DNA of 64,000 nt, taken from contig CM047426.1 of assembly GCA_026168455.1 (NCBI GenBank), positions 64,901,238-64,965,237 on the forward strand, given 5' to 3'. A model generated the notes under the pieces. The model was not told the origin of the DNA, searched no databases, and saw only the letters and a program-made list of their open reading frames with translations. Numbering within the stretch: the stretch's first letter is position 1; each line of letters opens with the position of its first letter. This document shows positions 33,531 through 45,532 of the stretch, piece by piece. A program made the position numbers and the translations under genes. Source of the stretch: Theocolax elegans (lineage: Eukaryota > Arthropoda > Insecta > Hymenoptera > Cerocephalidae).

Positions 33531-34733
33531 TTATATGCTATCCACCTCCATCTCAACCACCTCCCCCGGCGGACCTTTCTGAGTCACTTTAAATGTAACT
33601 CGTCCCAGGTCCAGCCAGGGTCTAAAGTCTAGGGCCTTAAGGGCCCTGACTTGGGACTCAGGCAGCAAAAAGATTCGGAGGTAGGAGTCCTCCCTCTCTT
33701 GCCTTCCTGATTCATCCGAGAGGTTGATAGCTCTCCAGCGTGATGTTTTAAGGGAGGGGTTGAACTCCTCCAGGCGCCGCAGCACTACGGCCGACTCCTC
33801 TATTGGCTTAGGGAGACAGACCACTGCCTTCAGCATTTTCTGGAGGAGCTCAGTCCCTCCTGCCTTGAAAGCTACCCCCTCGGGCATCAGGGAGGCCGCT
33901 TTGGAGAGCAGCCCTTCCCTGGACATTTGGTTCGAGGCCTCGAAGACCAGAGCTCCCCCGACGCAGCTCGATTATTCAAATCTCGAGTATCGCGCCGGTG
34001 CGGTGGTCCTCAAGACCTCTCTAAAGGCGGCCCTGACTTTGCCGAGATCCTCCTGGGTGAGAGGCACCTCAGGATAGTTCTCAGCGGTCAGGACCACCAT
34101 GAGAGGGTTGGACCTTTGTGCGGCCGTAAGTCCTCCCTTGTGAGGGGCTTTGGGCTCAGCACTAGCCCCTGGTCCATTCTGTGAACTCGGCGGGCCACAG
34201 TGTCTTTTGTTGCCCGGCGATGCTCCGAGGGGCGAGTCTCTAGCCTCTTTCCTTCTCTTCGTAATCGCCGGGGTTTGGTTCGACACTGTACTTAGTGGGC
34301 CATCTTTGTTGGCCTCGCCGGCCTCCACCTTCAGTTTTTTCAATTTCTTCCAGTAGGCCCCACACTTCCTGGTCGGTAGATGTGGGTCAAATACCGGAAG
34401 GCTGTGTGAACTACCAGGTTCGGGGGCACGTAGACCCTCTGGCTCTGTAGAGCCAGAGGTCACAGCCTCAGGAGCCGAGTAGTCCATATGGGGGATTTGA
34501 GGTCCCTCCTTGGCTGTCGTATCTCCAGTCTCTTGGGCTAGTGGACACCTTAGCGCCGAAGCACCAGGGTTCCCAGCCTCTAGAGACAGAGACAGAGGAT
34601 TGGTTACGGGGGTTTGGGTCGCCTCCCTTTGGGTCGCGTTGGCGTGAGCCTCGGCTTCCTTCGGGGGCGGATCCACCTTCCTTTTGTTATTTTTGTTTTG
34701 TTTTTTTAAAAATTTCTCCATTTTTGGTCCCAC
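33531..34733 (-). pseudogene. LINE ORF1 with one in-frame stop
   Basis: The N-terminal part (34733-33972) is basic, Pro/Thr/Ser-rich and disordered. The stop at 33972-33974 separates it from the C-terminal part (33926-33531; SAVVLRRLEEFNPSLKTSRW, SQVRALKALDFRPWLDLGRV). Both are in the same frame. No CCHC knuckles are visible. ORF1 would bind element RNA. Confidence 0.65.
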
Positions 34734-35395
34734 GAGTATGGAGGAAATATCGTCAACCCCGGCAGAGCCTCATGCCGTATTATGTCTTTCGACGGGTAAG
34801 GCTAATTACTTGGGGAGGGCGCCCGGTATCCCCAAGGCTCCGTTAACGACTCCTAGTTACCCCCAGGGGCCAACCAGTCTGCTCGGCACGGGTCGCTTAA
34901 CACACTCAGATTGGGGGCGTGTATCTACCTATCCAGGTCCACCACGTCCAGATAGGGGGTTGTTTTTGGTTCTCTCCGGAATCGTTGAGCTTCCTTGGAC
35001 CCCTCAAATAAGGGGGACAAGTCAGCCCTGAACCCCCGTCCGTCCTTCATCGGGCTCCCCCCCCCTTCATCGGACCCAGAGAAGAGGTAGGCCAAGGTCA
35101 GGCTGGGGTAGCAGCGGACCTCCGTCCCCAATCCTCCGCATCCTTCCAGGGCAGAGGGAGAGTCCCGGCGCCGGCCCAGGAGAGCTCCTAATAGGGAGAT
35201 CCAGGCAAGTCATCGGGACCCATACCCGATCCGTGACAGCCGGGAGAGTCAGGGCCTTTAGCCCCAAAATCCCGGAAATTAAGCCTCTCCACCCGCTCGG
35301 GACCAGGGATTTAAGTTCCCTAAGGGATTGTTCCTAATAGGGTCCTAGCCTCCCTGATCCGAACTTCGTCAAGGTCCCACAACCCCTAGGAGAGG
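34734..35395 (-). other. 5' UTR of the RNase-H LINE
   Basis: GC-rich sequence between ORF1 and the target-site duplication. Short ORFs on either strand here look accidental. Confidence 0.55.
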
Positions 35396-35405
35396 TTGCG
35401 GTGAG

Positions 35406-36165
35406 TAAGACCACCAGCGAAAATGCGACGTATTAGACCGAGTCGCAGGTTTATTAAAACAAAATGAATTTAAACGTTCGGTGATAATATATATATATAT
35501 AATTATCGGTCTTTCCGAACTAAATGCTTTATTTTTGGAATAAAGCAGGCCCATTATACACTTTCTCTACTATGGTTGGTGGAATTTCCCAGAGTAACGG
35601 CCTTTTTGAAAACTTAAAACAAAAATTAAAGGCGTTTCGTCCTCGATCCCCAGTTTGGACTCCTCAGTAAGGAACTGGAGATCATACCTTAGACGCCTGT
35701 CGCAAGATGAACTGCGACGCCAGCAAAATGTTATGCGGCTATATATATAGAGGAGGACGACAATCTCTCCAACGAGTGAAGGCGTCTCCATCTAGCGGTG
35801 AGAAAGACCACCAGCCAGAGTGCGACGTATTAGACCGAGTCGCAGGTTTATTAAAACAAAATGAATTTAAACGTTCGGTGATAATATATATATATATAAT
35901 TATCGGTCTTTCCGAACTAAATGCTTTATTTTTGGAATAAACAGGCCCATTATACCCTTTGTCCACTATGGTTGGCAGAATTTCCCAGAGTAACGGCCTT
36001 TTTGAAAACTTAAAACAAAAATTAAAGGCGCTTCCTCCTCGATCCCCAGTTTGGACTCCTCAGTAAGGAACTGGAGATCATACCTTAGACGCCTGTCGCA
36101 AGATGAACTGCGACGCCAGCAAAATGTTATGCGGCTATATATATACTCCACCATCGTTGGTCTTT
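35406..36165 (+). repeat. Repeat family R, copies 2 and 3 in tandem (~397-bp unit)
   Basis: The block from GACCACCAGC through TTCGGTGATAAT(AT)n AATTATCGGTC to GGCTATATATATAG repeats with an offset of about 397 bp. Each unit carries a near-palindrome around the AT run (TTCGGTGATAAT / ATTATCGGTC). No coding content. Confidence 0.75.
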
Positions 36166-36169
36166 CTCA

Positions 36170-36468
36170 CCGCTAGAAGGAGACGACTTTACTCGTTGGA
36201 GAGATTGTCGTCCTCCTCTATATATATAGCCGCATAACATCTTGCTGGCGCAGTTCATCTTGCGATAGGCGTCTAAGGTATGATCTCCAGTTCCTTACTG
36301 AGGTGTCCAAACTGGGGATCGAGGACGAAACGCCTTTAATTTTTGTTTTAATTTTTCAAAAAGGCCGTTACTCTGGCAAATTCCACAACCATAGCGGACA
36401 AAGGGTATAATGGGCCTGCTTTATTCCAAAAATAAAGCATTTAGTTCGGAAAGACCGATAATTATATA
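36170..36468 (-). repeat. Repeat family R, inverted copy 4
   Basis: Reverse complement of the R unit, facing copy 3 and making an inverted pair about 36 kb into the window. Confidence 0.75.
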
Positions 36469-36778
36469 AACAAAACTTTTTGTTTTTTCTTTTCCTTCGC
36501 CTCCGTCAGATCGACAAATTTTCCTACTAATTACCATGGAGAGCCCTCATCATATTTATGAAAAAATATATTTCAAATACATACGTAAACAAAATAATAT
36601 AAATTTATTTAAGTTTGTGTTTTAAAATAGTTATACATATTATAATATGTACAAGTATGTTTAAAATTATCAACAATATAATAAATAATATTATAATTTA
36701 ATATAAAAAATAAAATACCATAGTTTGCATCAAAATATGAGCATTGTTTTTGTGGTTACATCAGTTATATATATATAT

Positions 36779-37772
36779 GGGGTATTCCACGTGAAGTGGT
36801 CCGATCAAAATTTTAAAATGCACCAAATTTTGGGTACACTTTGCAAATGTTTTTCACAATACAGAAAAAAAATTTTTAGGTACTGGAATCTATTTGCTCA
36901 AAAGTTATTCTAACCTCAAAAAGTGAACTTTTTCCAGTTTTTTTCAACACCAGCTGGGTTTATCGCTATTTAACTCAAAATCTATCAACTTTTACTATAG
37001 AACATTATGTGTAACATTCGTTGCTAATTATGTCTAGAATTTATCCTTCTGGGTTAGAATTTCTAATTTCAAGATAAATGTTACATAAACTACATGTCAA
37101 TATTCAACTTGAAAAAATTCTAACTTCGCCACAATGATTTGTTTATCCAAACGTCCAAAAGAAAGCTTGGAGCAATACCTTTCAAATGGTCTGTAGCATA
37201 TCTATGGCTTTCAATTCTGCAAAAAGTTATGATAATTTAAAGAAAGACAAAAAATTCACAAATTAACATGGTATTTCCCATTTAAATTTTTAAAAAAATT
37301 TCGTGTTTCTTTAAATTATCATAACTTTTTACAGAATTGAAGGCCATAAAAATGCTACAGATCATTTGAAAGGTATTGCTCCAAGCTTTCTTTTGGACTT
37401 TTGGATAAAAAAATCAATTTTGGCGAAGTTAGATTTGTTTCAAGTTGAATATTGACATGTAGTTTATCTAACATTTACCTTGAAATTAGAAATTCTAACC
37501 CAGAAGGATAAATTCTAGACATAATTAGCAACGAATGTTACACATAATATTCTATAGTAAAAGTTGATAGATTTTGAGTTAAATAGCGATGAACCCGGCT
37601 GGTGTTGAAAAAAACTGAAAAAATTTCACTTTTTGAGGTTAGAATAACTTTTGAGCTAATAAATACCAGTACCTAAAAATTTTTTTCTGTATTCTTAAAA
37701 ACATTTGCAATGTGTACCCAAAATTTGGCGCATTTTAAAATTTTGATCGGACCACTTCACGTCGAATACCGC
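36779..37772. mobile_element. Palindromic inverted-repeat element P3 (~994 bp)
   Basis: Starts GGGGTATTCCACGTGAAGTG and ends with its complement. The arms pair over nearly full length, centred near 37285. Same family as P5. TA repeats flank it. Confidence 0.85.
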
Positions 37773-37786
37773 ATATATATAAATAT

Positions 37787-39154
37787 GGGAGATTCCATGT
37801 GAAGTGATCCAGTTAAAAAATAAAATTTTGTTTTAATGTATGGAATCAGTAAAAAAATTACTTGAATAGAGTGTAGCTAAATTTTTAGACCTGAATTAGA
37901 ATTAGTACCAAATCTGTAGCCAATCAAGAAATCAAATTTTTTGAAAAAAAATGATTTTTTTGCCATTTATATCACTTAATAACACAAAATCTAACAATTT
38001 TTTCTTATATACATTAAATTTGAAAAAGATTAATAATTTCAAGTAAAATCAGTTGAAATATTGCATTTATATTATTTTAGAACTTTGAATATAGTTTATA
38101 ATTAATAAAAACCTTTATAGTAAAAAAACGGGTTGTATGATCAAAAATATTTTATCCATCCAAGAATCTAATTCATCGATGATTAATTACCTTCAAAATG
38201 GTGCAAAGTTTGAGTGCTGCAGAGCATTTCAGACAAAGTTATGGTATTTTTAGGCAAATTTCTTAAAAAAAGAGAGCGAATGCATTTTATGAAAAAAAAC
38301 AGACTAACCGTATACTTGCATTCAAACAACATGGAACTATTATTCTACAATAATTCTAAAATATACTTTTTAATGTTAGTTACTGATACTTTTCAATCTC
38401 TAAGCTGCTTACAAACATATAACAGTAGGTACACCTGTTATATAATAGAATAAATCCCTGAAACTTCTTAAAATTCCAATAAATCCAATTATATAATAGG
38501 TATATAACTGCTTATACCTACTGCTTTATGTTTGTAAGCAGCTTAGAGATTGAAAAGTATCAGTAACTAACATTAAATAGTATATTTTAGAATTATTGAA
38601 GAATAATAGTTCCATGTTGTTTGAATGCAAGTATACGGTTACTCTGTTTTTTTCATAAAATGCATTTGCTCTCTTTTTTTAAGAAATTTGCCTAAAACAC
38701 TATAACTTTGTCTGAAATGCTCTGCCGCACTCAAACTTCGCACTATTTTGAAGGTAATTAATCATCGATGAATTAGATTCTTGGACGGATAAAATATTTT
38801 TGATCGTACAACTCTTTTTTTTATTATAAAGGATTTTATTAATTATAACTATATTCAATGTATTAAACTAATATAAATGAAATATTTCAACAGATTCTTC
38901 TTAAAATTTATAAACTTTTTCAAATTTAATGTATATAAGAAAAAGTTGTTAGATTTTGAGTTATTAAGTGATAAAAATGGCCAAAAAGTCATTTTTGTCA
39001 AAAAATTCGATTTTTTGATTGACTACAGTTCTGGTACTAATTGAAATCCAGGTCTAAAAATTTAGCTACACTCTATTCAAGTAGTTTTTTACTGATTCCA
39101 TACATTAAAACAAAATTCTATTTTTTAACTGGATCACTTCACATGGAATCTCCC
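37787..39154. mobile_element. Palindromic inverted-repeat element P4 (~1368 bp)
   Basis: Starts GGGAGATTCCATGTGAAGTG and ends with the complement; centre near 38465. The internal sequence differs from P3/P5 but the terminal ~20 bp are clearly related. The 79-residue ORF inside is a translation of an arm. Confidence 0.8.
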
Positions 39155-39166
39155 ATATATATATAT

Positions 39167-40162
39167 GGGGTATTCCACGTGAAGTGGTCCGATCAAAATT
39201 TTAAAATGCCCCAAATTTTGGGTACACATTGCAAATGTTTTTCAGAATACAGAAAAAAATTTTTAGGTACTGGAATTTATTAGTTCAAAAGTTATTCTAA
39301 CCTCAAAAAGTGAACTTTTTCCAGTTTTTTTCAACACCAGCTGGGTTCATCGCTATTTAACTCAAAATCTATCAACTTTTACTATAGAACATTATATGTA
39401 ACATTCGTTGCTAATTATGTCTAGAATTTATCCTTCTGGGTTAGAATTTCCAATCTCAAGGTTAATGACAAATAAACTACATGTCAACATTCAACTTAAA
39501 AAAAAACTAACTTCGCCACAATTGATTTTTTTATCCAAAAGTCCAAAAGAAAGCTTGGAGCAATACCTTTCAAATGATCTGTAGCATTTTTATGGCCTTC
39601 AATTCTGTAAAAAGTTATGATAATTTAAAGAAAGACGAAATTTTTTTTAAAATTTAAATGGGAAATACCATGTTAATTTTTGTGAATTTTTTGTCTTTCT
39701 TTAAATTATCATAACTTTTTACAGAATTGAAGGCCATAAAAATGCTACAGATCATTTGAAAGGTATTGCTCCAAGCTTTCTTTTGGACTTTTGGATAAAA
39801 AAATCAATTGTGGCGAAGTTAGTTTTTTTTTAAGTTTAATGTTGACATGTAGTTTATTTGTCATTAACCTTGAGATTGGAAATTCTAACCCAGAAGGATA
39901 AATTCTAGACATAATTAGCAACGAATGTTACATATAATGTTCTATAGTAAAAGTTGATAGATTTTGAGTTAAATAGCGATGAACCCAGCTGGTGTTGAAA
40001 AAAACTGGAAAAAGTTCACTTTTTGAGGTTAGAATAACTTTTGAACTAATAAATTCCAGTACCTAAAAATTTTTTTCTGTATTCTGAAAAACATTTGCAA
40101 TGTGTACCCAAAATTTGGGGCATTTTAAAATTTTGATCGGACCACTTCACGTGGAATACTCC
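39167..40162. mobile_element. Palindromic inverted-repeat element P5 (~996 bp)
   Basis: Same family as P3, starting GGGGTATTCCACGTGAAGTG; centre near 39660. Separated from P4 only by a TA run. Confidence 0.85.
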
Positions 40163-40221
40163 ATATATATATATATATATATATATATACGGTGCGCGCA
40201 CACATATGTATACGTATATTC

Positions 40222-41066
40222 TATTGTATACCGCGCGCACGAATACATACTCGTCGGTAGAGATTGGGGCGAAATATAGTAACTTTTAAAATGTATATAG
40301 CTGTAAATAGTAGTTGAAAATAAATTTTAATTGTTGTATGAGTGTGTCGGGATCAGCTAGTATTAATCATATTGCCGGTCGGCACTAGGCGGCAGCACCG
40401 ACTGGGTTAGCGATATGGTAATTATTTATTTGTATTGCGCGCCTTCCGAGTGCCAGGGATGATTGGTTGCGTGATCGACCCAATAATTAATGGGTTGGTA
40501 GTGACGTAAACCACTATTATTGGATAATCGGCCTTGAGGGAAATAAGATCAAGGCTGACTACGCGTATCGATTACGCAATCAACCACTCTAATCAACGCC
40601 GGTAGATAAGGAGTGGATATGAGATAGTGAAGGATAGCGTTAGTATTGTATACCGCGCGCACGAATACATACTCGTCGGTAGAGATTGGGGCGAAATATA
40701 GTAACTTTTAAAATGTATATAGCTGTAAATAGTAGTTGAAAATAAATTTTAATTGTTGTATGAGTGTGTCGGGATCAGCTAGTATTAATCATATTGCCGG
40801 TCGGCACTAGGCGGCAGCACCGACTGGGTTAGCGATATGGTAATTATTTATTTGTATTGCGCGCCTTCCGAGTGCCAGGGATGATTGGTTGCGTGATCGA
40901 CCCAATAATTAATGGGTTGGTAGTGACGTAAACCACTATTATTGGATAATCGGCCTTGAGGGAAATAAGATCAAGGCTGACTACGCGTATCGATTACGCA
41001 ATCAACCACTCTAATCAACGCCGGTAGATAAGGAGTGGATATGAGATAGTGAAGGATAGCGTTAGG
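40222..41066. repeat. Two perfect-looking 422-bp tandem units
   Basis: Unit 40222-40643 (from TATTGTATACCGCGCGCACG) repeats at 40644-41066 with no difference that I could see. Each unit contains an internal imperfect inverted repeat (GGTTGCGTGATCGA with TCGATTACGCAATCAACC). Possibly part of a larger satellite or a duplicated LTR-like piece. Confidence 0.8.
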
Positions 41067-41127
41067 GTGGGGAGGAAAAAAAAAATAATTTGGGAGAATC
41101 AAGCCACGCTCCGAGCCGGCTGCAGGG

Positions 41128-41222
41128 TTGCCAGATGGCGATTTTTTCTCCTTGTTGCTCTTGCTTAATAAACATCAATATACGTAAGAGAGAAAAGGAA
41201 AAAAAATCGCCAACTGGTCACT
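41128..41222. mobile_element. Short MITE-like hairpin (~95 bp)
   Basis: TGCCAGATGGCGATTTTTT at the left and the complement of TGACCAGTTGGCGATTTTTT at the right form imperfect terminal inverted repeats around an AT-rich loop. Confidence 0.5.
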
Positions 41223-41245
41223 AATAAATATAATAATATATATAA

Positions 41246-41649
41246 ATGAAGTTCGTTTTGTACCATTAGAAGAAAGAGATAAAATATTCGACATGTATCA
41301 TTCTTCTAGTTTAAGAGGTCATGCAGGAATAACAAAAACTTACAATAAAATTAAAACTATGTATTTTTGGGAAAATTTGAAAATAGATATACAGAAAATA
41401 ATTAAAATTTGCAGTGAATGTAATAGAAATAAATTAAAAAGAAAAAAAGTTAGACAACCTATGTTAATAACAGATACACCATTTAAATCCTTTGATAAAG
41501 TCGCTATGGACATTGTAGGACCAATGAATGTTACTAAAACTAGTAATAAATATATCTTAACAATTCAAGATCAATTTTCAAAATATTTAATAGTTGTACC
41601 TTTACAAGATCAAACTGCAGAGTCTGCCCTGTTGAAAATAAGTATGTAA
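41246..41649 (+). pseudogene. Gypsy element C integrase, N-terminal part
   Basis: Contains the HHCC zinc finger (H in MYHSS, RGHAG, then CSECNRNK) and the start of the catalytic core with the first Asp in AMDIVGPM. The frame is lost after KIS (41645), where AT-rich sequence and a transposase fragment follow. The rest of the core, with the second Asp and the Glu, is absent. Confidence 0.8.
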
Positions 41650-42106
41650 TTAAATCATATAATTAAATTATGTAACAAAATTACATAATTTGTTATATAA
41701 TAAAAGTATGTAATTAATTACATAATAAGTTGTTTCAATTCATTACGTAATGAAGTTTCGTTACATAATTTAATTACATAACTTTTAATGTAATTATTAA
41801 AAATTATGTAACTTATTGTATAATTTAGCGCAGTATTATATAGTTTTATATAAATGTTATTAATGACGCAGAAAAAAATGGAACGTGTCACAAGGTAAAA
41901 ATATAGGTTTTTTTAGTATTCAAGATATAAATTTTCTAAACACTGCTTTTGACTGATATTGATTTGACTGATTTTGTTTTTGACTGATTTGGTTTTCGAC
42001 GGATTTTGACTTGACTGCTTTTGATTGATGTATTAAATTAAAAGGTAAATAGATTTAACATTAAGTTAGAAAAAAAATAAATTTATTTATTTATTGTAAG
42101 TTGAAA

Positions 42107-43984
42107 TTAATAAAAGTACAAATTCGGTACGCTACATATATATTTGTTATCATCTACATTTACATATACACAAATCGCTTTAATACTGTTAGTGTGAATT
42201 GCTGTTAAATCGCGAGAAATATTTACAACTTTACGCAATGGTAGATTGTCGTTGTTTAATACACTTTCTGTATTGACTAAGTGACACAAAGTAAATTCCT
42301 TTTCAGTTGGCAAGTCTAGTATAAAAACAATCAGCTGGACATAAGTATTATCGTTAGGTTCTGCGTATGAGTTATTTGATCTGCAAGTCTTAACTTTCAA
42401 TGATCTGTACAAACAACGATTTTTAACGATTTTTTTAAAATTTCGACTTGCATCAGACAAATGAAGTTTTCGTATCCATTCGCTGCGTGTTTTGTAGTGT
42501 TTTCCGAAATACCTTGTATCAAATAGCTTACACGTATTTTTTGTATATTTGTAATCGAGATAACTAATAAATTCATCAATGTTGGATGACTCTTGCAAGG
42601 AAATATGTTTTTTTAAGATTAATAGACTCTGATTCATTGATAAATTTCTGCAAATTTGGTGTATGACTCCTTTAGCAGCATGGATTTGTCGAATAATATT
42701 ACCGTTCCCATTTTCAAAGCAATAACCTGAGTGTGACCAAAGAGGACCCCTGTTCGCTACACTTTGCGATAAATGCAGCAATTGATGTACATTGTACGTC
42801 ATTGCTGCTTCCGAATACAAAAATTGTGTGTGAATAACAAATTCTTGTAATAAGTTTTGTGCAGAATAAATATCTTCTTAAGATACAGATGTTTTCATTA
42901 AAAGATAATAAGATTAAACTAACTTGGACCAATGCTTGATATATGCTTCCATGTGCGGAAAGAATTCGAGAATTGGTATACTATAATACAATAGCCAGTT
43001 CTCCCATTCCCTTGCTTTCCAAAACCTTCTATCATTTACTGGGCGAGAGAGCCGCTGAACTTGAAAAGGTACCCTAATCGATTTCATAATATCATTGATT
43101 ACATTCACATCATTAGCAGATAAGGAATATGGATTCTTTGCAGACGTCCATAGATCTAAAAATTGCCCTGCAATACCTAAACATATGCAATGCATTGAAT
43201 CTGGTACGAAGCCTGATATTATGTTGAATCCTCTTAAATTAATTAATGCAGATGGTCGTTTGACACCATAGACTGGTCTTCGACTTGTAAGGCTCTCCTG
43301 CATTTGATGAATAGTACGCCCTTCAGTCCATTTTGGTGGTATTTCATTTAGTATCAAGTATTTAATACTTCCTCCACGATGAAAGAAAACGTAATTTCCA
43401 GGATGCAAGCACCAATTACACCCGAAATACCCATTAAACTGTACAAGTCCTTGCATAGGAGCCCGAGCTACTCAGTCAACACAACTACAGAGGCAAAAGA
43501 TTTTTATCCGACGTTTCAAATTATTTATTCTGCATGTAATACCATCCGCTGCTAAATGATTCATGTAAAATACAAAAGGTCTTAAAAATGTATTCATTTG
43601 AGGCTTATCCTTACCAAACCAAATTCCACACACAACTGGCTTACAACTTCTTACATGAAAAGGTAGTTCATTTATCACTAACTGAATAGGCCAAATGGAG
43701 TGTTTTGAAGACTCAAAAATGGGAGCTCCATTGGTGTTGAAAGTGCATGTTGCATAATGAAGCCTATCTTCATCTGACAACGAATTGACAAATTCATTAT
43801 AAAGCACACCATCAGTAATATCTTCAAATTTGCTATAATCTTCCACTCTTTCGCTGACTGCTTTATTGTATAAATTATTGTTATCCGATAGGGGTAGTAA
43901 CTTCACTGGCAGAATTATGAAAGCAATTGCACGAAGATTTAAGTTTTCAAAAATAGAATCGACCTCGTTTACCCCATGGGCCAA
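42107..43984 (-). pseudogene. CACTA/EnSpm-type (tnp2-like) transposase, truncated, three stops
   Basis: All pieces lie in one minus-strand frame. Recognisable features: FHVRSCKPVVCGIWFGKDKP, ARAPMQG, FGCNWCLHPG, VPDSMHCICLGI and SEAAMTYNVHQLLHL, as in Transposase_21/DUF4218-type proteins. Stops: a TGA at about 43472, then a TAA at about 42914 and another TAA about 42 nt further on. The N-terminus is cut at about 43984 where Gypsy C sequence resumes. I could not find CACTA-type terminal repeats at either edge. Confidence 0.75.
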
Positions 43985-44007
43985 TGGTACTTTATAAAGG
44001 GCAGACC

Positions 44008-44518
44008 TTCCTTAATGGAATATTTAAGAAATTTTTCATCAAAGAAAATTGAATGGGATGAGTTAGTCGAACTAGCTCAATTTTATTATAATGTTAACAT
44101 TCATACTAGTCATATGTATATACATTTTCAAATTGTTTTTGATTTTCCTCCAAGTCTACCATCACATGAACCTTTAAGGAAAAGTGAACAGTTACCCACT
44201 CTTAAGGGTTATCTTGAAAAATTAGTTTTAAATATGGATGAAATTTCAAAATTAGCCCGAGAAAATTTAATAATATCTAAAGAGAAATCAAAAAAGTATT
44301 ATGACAGATTCGTCAATCCAATACAATTCGAAGTAAAAGATAAGGTTTGGTTCACTAAACAACCCAAACCAGGTAAATTAGATCATTATCTTGGACCTTT
44401 AGAAATTTTAAAAGTACATGAAAATGGAAACATAGTCATTGATTATAATGGAAAATCAAAAACAGTTCATCCTAATAAATTATTTTTACATGAAAAAAAT
44501 AATAATTTAGTAATATAA
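44008..44518 (+). pseudogene. Gypsy element C integrase, C-terminal part
   Basis: Reads WDELVELAQFYYNVNIHTSH, then a Lys-rich helical stretch and VKDKVWFTKQP...LGPLEILKV, typical of the integrase end in Gypsy/errantivirus-like elements. In the ORF the first ~11 residues (from 43976) come from the flanking transposase sequence. It ends 18 bp before the LTR. Confidence 0.75.
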
Positions 44519-44535
44519 TTCTTCTGTTTAAGGTC

Positions 44536-45525
44536 TGTGACGTGTGATAAACACACGCACTAGTATTGCGTAAAATTATTTTATAAATTGTTAATTTACT
44601 ATATAATAATAATAAGTACGTAGTATATTAAGATAGCTTCACGATAGACACGTGCCGTTAAACGCGAGTTCAACGACCGCGCTATAAATAGATTAGAGTC
44701 ATTGACCGCCCCCCCACTACTGTGCCTACTCGCCAGTTCATTGACCCCGTCCGGAGTAGGGGGACAGGCGTTATACGCATGCGCGCTCTCGTAGAATCGG
44801 GTATATAAGGCGTACCGAAACCACCAGTAGGCAGTCTGCAACTGGACGTCAGATCGGACTGGCCGTGAGCACACGACCAGCCCCTTTCTCCGACCTAGTG
44901 CAGCAACCGTGGATACGTTCGTGAACACACGTTCGTAAACACGGTTACCGTATACCGTACCGACCGCTACCGTAACCGCATCCTACCGTAGTCACCTCGT
45001 GAGCACACGTGGTGTCTAATCCTGTCCGTACCCTCGTGAGCACACGTGGGTTATCCCGACCGTATCCTCGTGAGCACACGTGGATTATCCCGACTGTATC
45101 TTCGTGAGCACACGTAGATTATCCCGACCGCATCCTCGTGAGCACACGTAGATTATCCCGACCGTATCCCCGTGAACATACGTATTAGCCCGAACCGTAT
45201 TTCCGTGCGAGCATACACGATAACCGTTAGTTGCGTCCGTTTAAGAAACTAGTTATAAGAATACTATTTATGCATTATAAAGTTCGTAGGTCGCGTAATA
45301 ATTAAGTATTTTGTCTTGATTTGATTACAGACTAGTTAACTACTTCACCCGACCAAGACCAGGCGGGCTGGCAACATTTGCATTATATCTTTAGTTCTTT
45401 TGTATATTTGTACATAGTCTTAATATAGTTAACCTATATTATAAATAGTGGTACTTTATTTCAAATTCCTTAAAACCTGAATCCTGGAATCTGAGCAAGG
45501 TCCGGCAAAGATTCACTCCGTTACA
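44536..45525 (+). repeat. 3' LTR of Gypsy element C (990 bp)
   Basis: Begins TGTGACG and ends CGTTACA. A TATA box, GTATATAAGG, lies at 44801-44810. A minisatellite occupies the downstream half. No 5' partner is in the window. Confidence 0.7.
44985..45235 (+). repeat. LTR minisatellite with CACGTG (E-box) units
   Basis: About seven units of 36-40 bp around CGTGAGCACACGTGG. Three contain exact CACGTG, two CACGTA, and the rest are degenerate. It lies about 180 bp downstream of the TATA box, so would be transcribed. Confidence 0.7.
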
Positions 45526-45532
45526 GGTCTAT

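Larger units (their letters stand above)
28485..35395 (-). mobile_element. Non-LTR retrotransposon with RNase H (LOA/I/R1-like), full-length with internal duplication
   Basis: Minus-strand order: 5' UTR (about 34734-35395), ORF1, ORF2 (endonuclease, RT, RNase H, CCHC), 3' UTR and an (AAT)n tail at 28485-28510. A ten-base target-site duplication, TTGC(A/G)GTGAG, flanks it (28475-28484 and 35396-35405). About 1358 bp of the 3' region is tandemly duplicated. Without that it would be about 5.5 kb. Confidence 0.88.

Noticed and set aside
41650..43984. Complete CACTA transposon with terminal repeats
   Set aside because: I could not find CACTA-type ends; only an N-truncated transposase is supported.
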